Below, in pieces: positions 29,295-38,044 of a stretch of 47,359 nucleotides of DNA. Source of the stretch: Planctomycetota bacterium (lineage in GTDB: Bacteria > Planctomycetota > Brocadiia > Brocadiales > Scalinduaceae). The first letter of the stretch is position 1. Every line of letters starts with the position of its first letter. The stretch is from contig JACZYU010000003.1 in the NCBI GenBank assembly GCA_022570935.1, positions 1-47,359 on the forward strand, in the 5' to 3' direction. The notes under the pieces were generated by a model. That model did no database searches, was not told the origin of the DNA, and saw only the letters and a list, made by a program, of their open reading frames with translations. Position numbers and translations under genes: made by a program.

Positions 29295-29858
29295 TTAGAA
29301 GTCTAAAAAGTTTTTAATTAGTCCCGAACCTTGTACTGTCAGGAAGGATTCGGGATGGAACTGTACTCCTTCTAAAGGGAATTCCTTGTGCCTTATGCCC
29401 ATTATTTCGTCTTTATCTGCAAACGCTGTTATTTCGAAGGAATCCGGAAGTGTTTCTTTTTTTATGATAAGAGAATGATAACGAGTAGCTTCAAAAGGGT
29501 TGGTTAATCCTTGAAATATTGTTTTGTTATCGTGGTGTATCATAGATGTTTTGCCATGCATTATCCTTCTTGCCCGCATAATTTCAGCTCCGAATGTAAA
29601 TGCAATGCATTGATGTCCCAGGCAAACACCTAATATTGGTATTTTTCCTGCAAAATTCTCAATTACGGAGTTAGATATGCCCCCTTCTTTTGGGGTGCAT
29701 GGCCCGGGTGAAATAATTATGTGGCTTGGTTTTTTTTTTTCAATCTCCGCAATAGTAATCTTATCATTTCGGGCGACTTCTATGCTTGTACCGAAAGCTC
29801 CTATCTGCTGTACGAGATTGTAGGTAAAAGAATCATAATTATCTATTAATAATACCAA
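29295..29858 (-). CDS. trpG: Glutamine amidotransferase subunit of anthranilate/aminodeoxychorismate synthase
   Basis: The 187-residue class I glutaminase provides ammonia for anthranilate or 4-amino-4-deoxychorismate synthesis, or both. It has LLIDNYDSFTYNLVQQIG, IISPGPCTPKEGG, the nucleophile Cys78 in GVCLGHQCIA and the His-Glu pair in GVQFHPESFLT. MHGKTSMIHHD is typical of TrpG/PabA. The start is TTG at 29858. No trpE or pabB is nearby, so the partner cannot be told. It is 47 bases upstream of pyrF on the same strand. Confidence 0.92.
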   Translation of the reverse strand: MVLLIDNYDSFTYNLVQQIGAFGTSIEVARNDKITIAEIEKKKPSHIIISPGPCTPKEGGISNSVIENFAGKIPILGVCLGHQCIAFTFGAEIMRARRIMHGKTSMIHHDNKTIFQGLTNPFEATRYHSLIIKKETLPDSFEITAFADKDEIMGIRHKEFPLEGVQFHPESFLTVQGSGLIKNFLDF

Positions 29859-30037
29859 TTTGTGATTGTATTGATTTTATTAGTTATTGAGACGAAAAAA
29901 ACTATCTGTTTTCTTGTAATTTCTTATGCTAATAAAGGGCAAATTTAGTCTATCAGAAAAAAAAATTATGTCAAATACTTATCTTAATAAATTGCCTTGT
30001 AGAAACTACTTAGAGAAATCAGGAAACAAAAATGCGC

Positions 30038-30065
30038 TTGACAATAAAGCATTTTTTGTTATTAT
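30038..30065 (+). promoter_or_regulatory. Candidate nusA promoter
   Basis: TTGACA (30038-30043) and TATTAT (30060-30065) are 16 bases apart. This would give a leader of about 245 bases ending in the hairpin just before nusA. Confidence 0.5.
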
Positions 30066-30264
30066 TAAAACTCGTGTCAGTCGGAAGAAGTTTACTTTTA
30101 AAACCTTAGAAAAGTTGATAAGAACTGTATCACCTTGAGTGCGTTCCTAAAGCGTTTAATAACGTAATCTTATGTTATTTGGGTTAATAAAATTCGATGA
30201 GAGAGCTTAATTGAAGTAAGCACGAGTAGTACTCGAATAATTGGAGCTGTTCAGGTTGTTACAG

Positions 30265-30295
30265 AAAAAGTGGGAGTTTGCCCACTTTTTTTTTT
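30265..30295 (+). terminator. Terminator or attenuator just before nusA
   Basis: AAAAAGTGGG (30265-30274) pairs perfectly with CCCACTTTTT (30281-30290), followed by T to 30295. It is a textbook intrinsic terminator 22 bases before the nusA ATG. Nothing clearly coding lies upstream, so it is more likely an attenuator in the nusA leader. Confidence 0.75.
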
Positions 30296-30317
30296 AAAAG
30301 CATTAGAAGGATTTCAA

Positions 30318-31478
30318 ATGGACAAAGAAAGCTTGTTAAGGTTAGTAGACATACTACATAAGGACAAGGATATAGACAAAGACATTGTGTTCCAGGGTAT
30401 TGAATCTGCTCTGGAATCTGCTGCGAGAAAACATCTGAAAACCAGCGAGCCGATTTCGATTAAAATTGACAGGGAGACAGGAGCGATTGCGGCAATGCAG
30501 GGGGAGCAGGAACTAGACCTTTCCGATCTGGGAAGAATAACTGCTCAGACTGCTAAACAAGTGATAATTCAGAAAATTAAGGAAGCTGAACGGGATGTTA
30601 TTTATGATGAATATGTAGGCAGAAAAGGCACAATTGTAAGTGGTATGGTTCAACGCTTTGAAGGGCCGACTATAATTATAAATCTCGGTAAGACTGAAGG
30701 ATATCTTCCAAAGTCAGAGCAAATTAGCAACGAATATCATCGTTCAGGTGAAAGGATAAGATGTATTGTTACAGAAGTGAAAAAGGTGGGTCATCGAGTT
30801 AAAATCTTACTCTCGAGAACCCATTCCAGTTTTGTAAGACAACTTTTTGAGCTGGAAGTACCGGAAATACCTGAGAAGATTGTTGAAATAAAAGGTTTGG
30901 TGAGGGAGGCCGGCTATAGGACTAAGATTGCCGTATTTTCGGAAGAACCAAATGTGGATTGTGTAGGCGCATGTGTGGGTGTAAGGGGAACAAGAATTAA
31001 GAACATTGTAGATGAATTGAACGGAGAGAAGATAGATATTATTCGTTGGGATGATGATTTGGAAGTTTTTGTGCCTAATACTCTTAAACCGGCAGAAGTT
31101 ACGGGGATTTTGCTATCACCAGAAAATAATGTTGCAACTGTAGTGGTTCCGGATGATCAGCTTTCATTGGCTATAGGTAAAAGAGGGCAGAATGTAAGAC
31201 TTGCATCAAAATTGGCAGGTTGGGATATCGATATAATTACAGAAGAAGAGTTGGAACGTGAACGTGAGCGTGATGAGGTCGGTGACACAACTGAGGCGGC
31301 GGCGGCTGGTGGCACAACTGAGGAGGAGGCGACTGGTGACACAACTGAGGAGGAGGTGGCTGGTGGCACAACTGAGGAGGAGGCCGAGGGGGCAATGTTA
31401 AATGAAGATGTTGGTGACAAAGAGGTCGAAGAAACAACGTCAAATAAAGATGTTGGTAGCGACGAAATCGAAAAATAG
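30318..31478 (+). CDS. nusA: Transcription termination/antitermination factor NusA
   Basis: NusA binds RNA polymerase and modulates pausing, termination and antitermination. ATG at 30318 follows AAGGA; a GTG frame from 30270 would begin inside the terminator hairpin and is not the start. The 386 residues hold the N-terminal polymerase-binding domain, an S1 domain (GTIVSGMVQRFEGPTIIINL) and two KH domains (VGVRGTRIKNIVDELNGEKI and LAIGKRGQNVRLASKLAGWD). After residue about 310 comes an acidic tail made of 27-base DNA repeats encoding GGTTEEEAT-like units. infB follows directly. Autoregulation by the leader terminator is inferred. Confidence 0.95.
   Translation: MDKESLLRLVDILHKDKDIDKDIVFQGIESALESAARKHLKTSEPISIKIDRETGAIAAMQGEQELDLSDLGRITAQTAKQVIIQKIKEAERDVIYDEYVGRKGTIVSGMVQRFEGPTIIINLGKTEGYLPKSEQISNEYHRSGERIRCIVTEVKKVGHRVKILLSRTHSSFVRQLFELEVPEIPEKIVEIKGLVREAGYRTKIAVFSEEPNVDCVGACVGVRGTRIKNIVDELNGEKIDIIRWDDDLEVFVPNTLKPAEVTGILLSPENNVATVVVPDDQLSLAIGKRGQNVRLASKLAGWDIDIITEEELERERERDEVGDTTEAAAAGGTTEEEATGDTTEEEVAGGTTEEEAEGAMLNEDVGDKEVEETTSNKDVGSDEIEK
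31281..31388 (+). repeat. Four 27-bp tandem repeats in nusA
   Basis: Units start at 31281, 31308, 31335 and 31362, each beginning GGTGRCACAACTGAGG. All keep frame and code for G(G/D)TTEEE(A/V)xx. Copy number could vary without breaking the gene. Confidence 0.85.
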
Positions 31479-31515
31479 ACATAAGTAAAAAATGTCGCAG
31501 GGAGTTTTTTTTGTT

Positions 31516-33720
31516 ATGGTAAGAATAAATCAACTGGCAAAAGATTTGGGTTTCAAAAACAGCTTTTTAATAGAAAAGTGTCAGGAGTATGGTTTTGTAA
31601 ATATTAAACACCATGCAAATGCTTTGACAGATGAGCAGGTAGACCTGTTGCGTGATAAGCTGGTAAAAGGGGCTGAACAAAATGTTGCTGTTAAAGAGAA
31701 ACCTGTAACTTCTGAGGCCAAAGAGGTAAGCGCTGAAAAAAAAGATGAAGTTTCTGTCAAGACGGTCCCTAAAGAAAAGGAATCAACCGTAAGGAGACGA
31801 ATCCCGCTCTGGAAACAAAAGGCGAGAGAAGAATTAATCAAGGGGAGATGGAAAGAGGTAACAAAGGTTTCGCAACAAAAGAGACCCAGAAGATTTGAAA
31901 AACGTACAAAAGAAGTAGTATCTAAAGAAAAAGTCTCTGTACAGCCGAAGGAAAAGGCAGAAAAGGTCACGATAGAGTTGCCTGCCACAGTTAAAGATGT
32001 GTCAGCGGCTTTGGGCGTAAAAGCCGGAGATATAATATCAAAGTTGCTGATTGGCCATAATGTTTTTGCTACTATAAATCAAGCTTTAGATGGTGAGCTC
32101 ATTGAAATGATAGGTATTGAGTATGGTGTTGAGGTTGAGTTGAAACAGGCAAAAGAAGATGAAGAAGAATTTTTACTTGAAGAGACGGTTGACAAAGCGG
32201 AAGATTTAAGGGAAAGGGCTCCCATAGTAACATTTCTTGGCCATGTGGACCATGGAAAGACTTCCTTGCTTGATAGTATTAGAAAGACGGATACCGCATC
32301 TTTTGAAGCCGGTGGGATTACGCAACACATAGGCGCCTACCGGGTTGAAACAAATGGGAAATCTGTTGTTTTTCTTGACACTCCGGGACACGAAGCTTTT
32401 ACCGCTATGAGGGCAAGGGGGGCTAATGTTACAGACCTGGTTGTGTTGGTAGTTGCGGCTGATGATGGAGTAATGCCGCAAACAGAAGAAGCTATTAACC
32501 ATGCACGCGCGGCTAATGTACCTATTGTGGTGGCTATAAATAAGGTGGATAAACCGGAAGCGAACGTATTAAAAGTAAAGCAGCAGTTAGCGTCGTTGGA
32601 TTTAAATCCTGAGGAGTGGGGCGGGAAGGTTCAAATGATAGAAACCTCTGTTGTTACAAAAAAAGGACTTGATGCTCTTCTGGATGGGTTATTATTGGAA
32701 GCGGAGGTATTGGAGCTAAAGGCTGTTTTCAAGAAACCGGCCAGGGGTATCGTTCTGGAGGCACATGTCCATGAAGGTAGGGGTGTTATTGCAAACCTCT
32801 TAGTGAGAGAGGGTACACTGCGGCATGGTGATATTGTCTTGTGTGGTCAGGCATTTGGCAGGGTGAGAGCGCTATATAATGATAATGGGAAAGTGGTAAA
32901 AGAAGCCGTATCGTCAACGCCAGTTGCGATATCAGGGTTGTCAACTTGTCCGGAGGCAGGCGATAAATTTTACGTTATTAAGGATATTCAAAAGGCCAGA
33001 GATTTTGCGTCGAAAAGAGAAAGAAAAATTCGAGAAGTATCTCTGTCTGGCCGCCAACATGTTACATTGGATAATCTGTATAAAAAAATAGAAGATGGGC
33101 AAGTTAAAGAGATTAATATAATCTTAAAAGCCGATTTTAAAGGCTCGGTAGAGGTACTTAAGAAATCACTGGAAAAAATTTCGACTAAGGAAGTCAGGAC
33201 TAGAATCTTACATAGTGGTGTTGGTGGGATTACAGAAACTGATATTTTGCTTGCGGATGCTTCTGATGCAGTAGTGATTGGTTTCCACGTTGTTCCTGAA
33301 GATAAGGCAAGGACCCTTGCGGAAACGTGTGGGGTGGATGTGCGATTATATAGAGTTATATATGATGCTATTAACGATATTAAAGATGCTTTAGAGGGAA
33401 TGTTAGAGCCGGACAAAATTGAACAAATCCTGGGTAGTGTTGAAGTAAGAAAGATCTTTAAGGTATCGAAGGTAGGCAATATTGCCGGTTGTTATGTGAA
33501 GAGTGGCAAGATATTGCGCAATTCCCTGGTAAGGCTGATACGAGACAGCGTAGTTTTATACGATGGTAAAATTGCTACATTAAGAATTGTTAAGGACGAT
33601 GCAAAAGAAGTAAGGGCGGGATATGAATGTGGTATTAAGATTGCAGGCTTTGATGATATAAAAGTAGAAGACGTAATAGAGTCTTATGAAATTAAGCATA
33701 TTGCACGTACCTTGAATTAA
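31516..33720 (+). CDS. infB: Translation initiation factor IF-2
   Basis: IF-2 is the GTPase that brings initiator tRNA to the ribosome. ATG at 31516 ([12 protein letters not shown]) follows AGGGAG and fits the family; an ATG at 31492 is also in frame. The 734 residues begin with an IF2-N domain, then a charged linker and a second IF2-N. The G domain follows with G1 [10 protein letters not shown]3 DTPGHEAF and G4 NKVDKP. Domains II to IV run to the end, including the [15 protein letters not shown] and [12 protein letters not shown] segments. The short N-terminal part compared with E. coli is usual. It lies between nusA and ylxP. Confidence 0.97.
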   Translation: MVRINQLAKDLGFKNSFLIEKCQEYGFVNIKHHANALTDEQVDLLRDKLVKGAEQNVAVKEKPVTSEAKEVSAEKKDEVSVKTVPKEKESTVRRRIPLWKQKAREELIKGRWKEVTKVSQQKRPRRFEKRTKEVVSKEKVSVQPKEKAEKVTIELPATVKDVSAALGVKAGDIISKLLIGHNVFATINQALDGELIEMIGIEYGVEVELKQAKEDEEEFLLEETVDKAEDLRERAPIVTFLGHVDHGKTSLLDSIRKTDTASFEAGGITQHIGAYRVETNGKSVVFLDTPGHEAFTAMRARGANVTDLVVLVVAADDGVMPQTEEAINHARAANVPIVVAINKVDKPEANVLKVKQQLASLDLNPEEWGGKVQMIETSVVTKKGLDALLDGLLLEAEVLELKAVFKKPARGIVLEAHVHEGRGVIANLLVREGTLRHGDIVLCGQAFGRVRALYNDNGKVVKEAVSSTPVAISGLSTCPEAGDKFYVIKDIQKARDFASKRERKIREVSLSGRQHVTLDNLYKKIEDGQVKEINIILKADFKGSVEVLKKSLEKISTKEVRTRILHSGVGGITETDILLADASDAVVIGFHVVPEDKARTLAETCGVDVRLYRVIYDAINDIKDALEGMLEPDKIEQILGSVEVRKIFKVSKVGNIAGCYVKSGKILRNSLVRLIRDSVVLYDGKIATLRIVKDDAKEVRAGYECGIKIAGFDDIKVEDVIESYEIKHIARTLN

Positions 33721-33893
33721 GGAATGACCCACACAGGGCAAGTTATTAGCAAAAAGACTATCCTAAATAATTTAACAGGGTAAATATTTCGATATTCATA
33801 TTTCGAATTTTAACTATTGAAACTTCAAGAACTTACAAAACAGCAACAACATGCTGGTAGTTTTGGCGTTTTAAGTGCCTAAGCAGAATTATC

Positions 33894-34175
33894 ATGGTTG
33901 TAGGAATTCTAAGTATTAAAGTTGTAATGAGAAGTTCACGTTCTTTAAAAGACAAACGGCGGATAATTAAAAGCTTAAAAGACAGGATCAGAAACAAGTT
34001 CAATGTTTCGGTTTCTGAAATAGAAGATCAAGATAATCATAAGTGTTCAAAGATTGGTGTGGCAATGGTGGGAACAGACAGACAATATGTTAACAGTAGA
34101 TTATCGTCAATTATGAGCTTCTTCCGTTTCTTTCCACAGATAGAATTAGTTGATTACGAACTGGACTTGATTTAA
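33894..34175 (+). CDS. ylxP: DUF503 (YlxP-like) protein
   Basis: The 93-residue protein has the DUF503 pattern: SIKVVMRSSRSLKDKRRIIK, SLKDRIRNKFNVSVSEIEDQD and KIGVAMVGTDRQYVNSRLSSI. Members are found between infB and rbfA in many bacteria, as here; a role in ribosome assembly is suspected from that position. It stands 12 bases before rbfA. Confidence 0.88.
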   Translation: MVVGILSIKVVMRSSRSLKDKRRIIKSLKDRIRNKFNVSVSEIEDQDNHKCSKIGVAMVGTDRQYVNSRLSSIMSFFRFFPQIELVDYELDLI

Positions 34176-34187
34176 TTATACAGGGCC

Positions 34188-34535
34188 ATGACGAGAAGAT
34201 TGGAAAAGGTTAAAGGAGTAATTGCGCAAGAGATCAGTAAGATTATTTTGTATCGGTTGCAAGATCCCAGGATAAATTTGGTGACAGTTACAAGAGTGGT
34301 GCCTTCTCCTGATCTTAGAATGGCAAAGGTGTATGTTTCAATCCCGTGTGATGAACCGTCACAACAAGAAACTTTAGATGCCTTGACACATGCAAAGGGA
34401 TTTATACAGTCTGAAATGGCCTCACATTTAAAGTTGAAAAACACGCCGTCTTTGACTTTTTATCTGGATGAGACAAAAAAGAAGAGCAGCCATATTTTAC
34501 AATTAATAGAAAAAGCAGTAACCGGAGACAAGTAA
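34188..34535 (+). CDS. rbfA: Ribosome-binding factor A
   Basis: RbfA helps mature the 16S 5' end in the small subunit. The 115-residue KH-like protein has TRRLEKVKGVIAQEISKII, LQDPRINLVTVTRVVPSPDL, MAKVYVSI and the FIQSEMASHLKLKNTPSLTF end. The length is normal. It follows ylxP in the infB cluster, and hisG follows 28 bases later. Confidence 0.94.
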   Translation: MTRRLEKVKGVIAQEISKIILYRLQDPRINLVTVTRVVPSPDLRMAKVYVSIPCDEPSQQETLDALTHAKGFIQSEMASHLKLKNTPSLTFYLDETKKKSSHILQLIEKAVTGDK

Positions 34536-34563
34536 TATTGTAGAAAATGAAAACAGGGAAATT

Positions 34564-35436
34564 ATGGAAAAATTAAGTTTCGGTATACCAAAAGGAAGCT
34601 TGCAGGAAGCTACAATTGGTATGATGAAGAATGCGGGCTATAGGGTTTATGTAAGCAGTAGATCGTACTATCCAACAGTTGATGATGAAGAATTATCGGT
34701 AAGATTAATTCGTCCGCAAGACATGTCTCGTTATGTTGAGAAAGGAATTATAGATGCTGGTCTTACAGGCCAGGATTGGGTAGAAGAGGCCGGTTCTGAT
34801 GTCAGATGTATTGAAAAATTGGTATATGCAAAACAGAAATTAACAAAAATCCGTTGGGTACTTGCTGTTCCAGAGGACTCACCTATTAAATCAGTGGAAG
34901 ATCTTCAAGGAAAGAGAATATCGACTGAACTGGTAAATGTTACTAAAAGATATCTTGAGAAGAAAAATATTCAAGCTGAGGTTGAATTTTCACATGGTGC
35001 TACAGAGGCAAAAACTCCGGACCTTGTTGATGCAATTGTAGAGTTGACAGAAACCGGTAGTAGTTTAAGAGCTAACAACCTTCGCATTGTTGATACTGTA
35101 ACAGAATCTGCTACTGTCTTCATTTCCAACCACAAGTCTTGGGAAGACCCGTGGAAAAGGAAGAAGATAGAGAACCTGGCAATATTGTTTCAAGGTGCCA
35201 TAATTGCACGTGACAAGGTTGGGCTGAAAATGAATATTTCAAATGAAGGGTTGAATACCTTATTAGAGAAATTACCTGCTTTACGAACTCCTACTGTTTC
35301 TCAACTTTCAGGAAATGCAGGGTACGCTATAGAAACAATACTGGACGAGTCAGTGGTTAGAAACATTATTCCTGAACTGAAACGAGTTGGTGCGGAAGGG
35401 ATAATTGAATATCCACTCAATAAGGTTATACTTTAG
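34564..35436 (+). CDS. hisG: ATP phosphoribosyltransferase, long form
   Basis: HisG joins ATP and PRPP as the first step of histidine synthesis. The 290 residues include FGIPKGSLQEATIGMMKNAG, GLTGQDWVEE and the PRPP loop VDAIVELTETGSSLRAN. The C-terminal ACT-like regulatory domain (from about residue 215, LKMNISNEGLNTLLEKLPAL) is the mark of the long form that binds histidine and needs no HisZ. No other his gene is in the window, so the pathway genes are scattered. Confidence 0.95.
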   Translation: MEKLSFGIPKGSLQEATIGMMKNAGYRVYVSSRSYYPTVDDEELSVRLIRPQDMSRYVEKGIIDAGLTGQDWVEEAGSDVRCIEKLVYAKQKLTKIRWVLAVPEDSPIKSVEDLQGKRISTELVNVTKRYLEKKNIQAEVEFSHGATEAKTPDLVDAIVELTETGSSLRANNLRIVDTVTESATVFISNHKSWEDPWKRKKIENLAILFQGAIIARDKVGLKMNISNEGLNTLLEKLPALRTPTVSQLSGNAGYAIETILDESVVRNIIPELKRVGAEGIIEYPLNKVIL

Positions 35437-35445
35437 ATAAAAAAG

Positions 35446-35511
35446 GTGGATTCACTTCGCCCCGCTGAGCGTGGCGTCTTTTGTCAGGGGAAGGCCGGAA
35501 GCCGAATCCAC
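35446..35511. repeat. Hairpin region carrying a second copy of the REP-like 17-mer
   Basis: GTGGATTC and GAATCCAC (35446-35453, 35504-35511) enclose GCC-C-CGC-TGA-GCG-T-GGC at 35459-35475, which is the 3656-3672 motif with both unpaired bases changed. It lies just after hisG and may also end its transcript. Confidence 0.5.
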
Positions 35512-35645
35512 ATATACACAGGTACCTTGCTTGATTTACAAAAAATTGGGAATGCTCCCGTTAATAATCGGTAATTATAAAACTTGCAAAGGAGTATTAT
35601 ACTCCAGTCTTTCATAAGAAAAACACACACCTCTTGAGGCATGGC

Positions 35646-37238
35646 ATGTCGAAAACAAAAACTATAGTTTTATTGTTTTTTGTATTCATTTTTGCATTTC
35701 TTTCTGAAACAACTTTAGCCGAATCCCGGAAAGACAGTGAAAACAATTTCTTGTTGCATAATGATACAGAGGCTTATATGAATTTCTGTACGGGATTTTA
35801 TCTAATGTTGGATCATCGTTGGGAAGAGGCAATAGTGTTTCTTGAGAAAACATTACAGTCAAATCCAAATGCTGAAAGAATACACAATTATTTAGCTACT
35901 TGCTGCTTTCAGTCGAACAAAAAGGAAAAAGCTTTGTTTCATATTGAAAAAATTGCACAATTAAAACCTGATGATTTCAGTATTCATTATACACTCGGAA
36001 ATATATATGCAAGTGAAGGTAATGAAAAAGGAGCTATTTCAGAATACGAACGTGCTAATTCTTCTGTAATGGATGGAGTTGACAAGGTCTTAGTATCCGA
36101 CATGCTGCATCGACTGGCAAATAGTTATATGAAAAATGGTGACATAGAAAATGCAATAAATGTATATAAGAAAATACTTGATCTAGAATTGGCAGATGAG
36201 CCTGTCAAAATCTACTATAAGCTGGGCCAGGCATACGTTGAAGCAAAAAAAATTAGTGAAGCAATAAATGAGTTTGTTAAGGCCAGGGAAGCTAGTCCTC
36301 ATTCTGCGCCTATAATCTTTTATCTTGCTTTGTGTTATGAGGAGTTGGAAGATTACGATAATGCAATTGCTGCATTAGAATCTTTTATTGACTATGATTC
36401 TGATGCCTGGCTTATGCGCATTAATTTGTCAAATATTTATGAAAAGATAAAACAATATGAGAAAGCAGAGTTAGAGAGAGAAACGGCCTTTGGAATATTG
36501 AAAAAGAGTGTAAACAAAGGAAGTAAAAGTTTGAGAGAGTATACTACGTTAAGCCAAATCTACCAGAGCAGGGGTGAAGGCAGGGAAGCGATTTATACTC
36601 TGAGAACTGCAATTTTGAGTGTAATAAGTGAAGATGAAGAGGCGCAGAAAGAAGTTCGTTTTATGCTGGCTAACATATATTATGAGATGAATGATCATAA
36701 GCATGTAGTAAATGAATTAGAGAAGGTTCTACAGATAGACCCTGATTACCATCAGGCAAATAACTTTCTGGGTTATTTCTTTGTGGAAAAAGGAGAACAG
36801 CTAGACGAGGCTTTAGGTTTGATAGAAAAGGCTTTAAGTATAGAGCCTGAAAATGGTGCATATCTTGATAGTTTAGGTTGGGCATATTATAAATTAGCAG
36901 ATGAAGATGACGGTGAAAAGATAATATTAGCATTACAAAAACTTAACAAGGCATCGGAATATGCTGAAGACCCGGAAATTATGGGACACATAGGAGATGT
37001 GTATTATTCTCTCGGTTATTGGGAGAGAGCACAGGGCCAATGGGAGGCGGCCTTAAAGTTATGGGAAGAATCTGCAGCAGAGGCATCTCCACTTTTAAAG
37101 CATAAAACTGCCCGTGAGACAAAAGCCAGAAAAGTGGTTCAAAATAAACTTGAAAAGCTTCAATATCTGAAGATGGTGGAAAGATCAATGGAAAGGCTGA
37201 AATCAGGAGAAAGGGTTGTTCGTAATCATACTAAATAA
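35646..37238 (+). CDS. Secreted tetratricopeptide-repeat protein
   Basis: ATG at 35646 gives 530 residues with a signal peptide (MSKTKTIVLLFFVFIFAFLS, then ETTLAES). The rest is about a dozen TPR units, for example WEEAIVFLEKTLQSNPNAER, HYTLGNIYASEGNEKGAISE, IFYLALCYEELEDYDNAIAA and SLGWAYYKLADEDDGEKIIL. The C-terminal end is basic. It resembles bacterial TPR scaffolds of the outer or cell envelope; no enzymatic domain is seen. It lies between hisG and yebC, transcribed with them. Its partner is unknown. Confidence 0.85.
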   Translation: MSKTKTIVLLFFVFIFAFLSETTLAESRKDSENNFLLHNDTEAYMNFCTGFYLMLDHRWEEAIVFLEKTLQSNPNAERIHNYLATCCFQSNKKEKALFHIEKIAQLKPDDFSIHYTLGNIYASEGNEKGAISEYERANSSVMDGVDKVLVSDMLHRLANSYMKNGDIENAINVYKKILDLELADEPVKIYYKLGQAYVEAKKISEAINEFVKAREASPHSAPIIFYLALCYEELEDYDNAIAALESFIDYDSDAWLMRINLSNIYEKIKQYEKAELERETAFGILKKSVNKGSKSLREYTTLSQIYQSRGEGREAIYTLRTAILSVISEDEEAQKEVRFMLANIYYEMNDHKHVVNELEKVLQIDPDYHQANNFLGYFFVEKGEQLDEALGLIEKALSIEPENGAYLDSLGWAYYKLADEDDGEKIILALQKLNKASEYAEDPEIMGHIGDVYYSLGYWERAQGQWEAALKLWEESAAEASPLLKHKTARETKARKVVQNKLEKLQYLKMVERSMERLKSGERVVRNHTK

Positions 37239-37276
37239 CAAGAGGATTTAGTATGAAAAATGGAAGGTAGAGAATA

Positions 37277-38023
37277 ATGTCAGGACATTCCAAGTGGTCA
37301 ACTATAAAACATAAAAAGGGCGCAGCAGATGCGAAGAGGGGTAAGATATTTTCCAAACTTGCAAAGGCCATTACTTCTGCCACAAGGCAGGGTGGCGGTG
37401 ACCCTGAAATGAATTTAAAATTGCAGTATGCTATTGATAAAGCTAAATCCGAGAATATGCCCAAGGACAATATTGAACGTGCAATACTTAAGGGCACGGG
37501 AGAATTAAGTGGAGATGCTATACTTAATGAATGCCTTTATGAAGGCTATGGTCCTAGTGGTATTGCAATTTTGATAGAGATATTAACTGACAACAAAAAT
37601 AGAACTGCAGCAGAAGTAAGGAAGATATTTGAAAGATCTGGAGGAAATCTGGGTGAGGCCGGCTGCGTTTCATGGATGTTTCAGAAGAAAGGATTGATAA
37701 GTATCAATACTAACGAGATAGACGAGGATAAGTTGATGACACTTGTTCTTGATGCAGGAGGTGAAGATTTGCAAACAATAGATGGAATGTATCAGATTGA
37801 CTGTGATATAAAGGATTTTAATAATGTTAGAAAGGTGTTACAAGATGAGGGTGTTAATATAGAGTTGGCCGAGATTAGTTGGATTCCCAGCACTTTTATC
37901 GAATTGGATGAGGCAAAGGGCAAAAGCGTTATTTCTCTAATGGAAAAATTGGAGAATCAGGATGATGTTCAGAATGCTTATGCTAATTTTACACTTCCGA
38001 AAGACTTGTTAGCCAAATTATAA
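37277..38023 (+). CDS. yebC: YebC/TACO1-family translation/transcription factor
   Basis: The 248-residue protein starts MSGHSKWSTIKHKKGAADAK, the family signature, then FSKLAKAITSATRQGGGDPE and AIDKAKSENMPKDNIERAI. Members help ribosomes past polyproline stretches or act as regulators. The length is normal. It is convergent with ftsH (22 bases apart). Confidence 0.95.
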   Translation: MSGHSKWSTIKHKKGAADAKRGKIFSKLAKAITSATRQGGGDPEMNLKLQYAIDKAKSENMPKDNIERAILKGTGELSGDAILNECLYEGYGPSGIAILIEILTDNKNRTAAEVRKIFERSGGNLGEAGCVSWMFQKKGLISINTNEIDEDKLMTLVLDAGGEDLQTIDGMYQIDCDIKDFNNVRKVLQDEGVNIELAEISWIPSTFIELDEAKGKSVISLMEKLENQDDVQNAYANFTLPKDLLAKL

Positions 38024-38044
38024 GTTTCCAGGAGTTGAAACTCA

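Noticed and set aside
29926-30138. 70-codon frame before nusA
   Set aside because: No clear ribosome binding site, AT-rich composition with Lys/Asn bias, no recognisable domain, and it overlaps a good promoter at 30038. It is more likely the nusA upstream region.
30270-30317. N-terminal extension of nusA from GTG at 30270
   Set aside because: The codons fall inside a terminator hairpin and its T-run; ATG at 30318 has a proper ribosome binding site.
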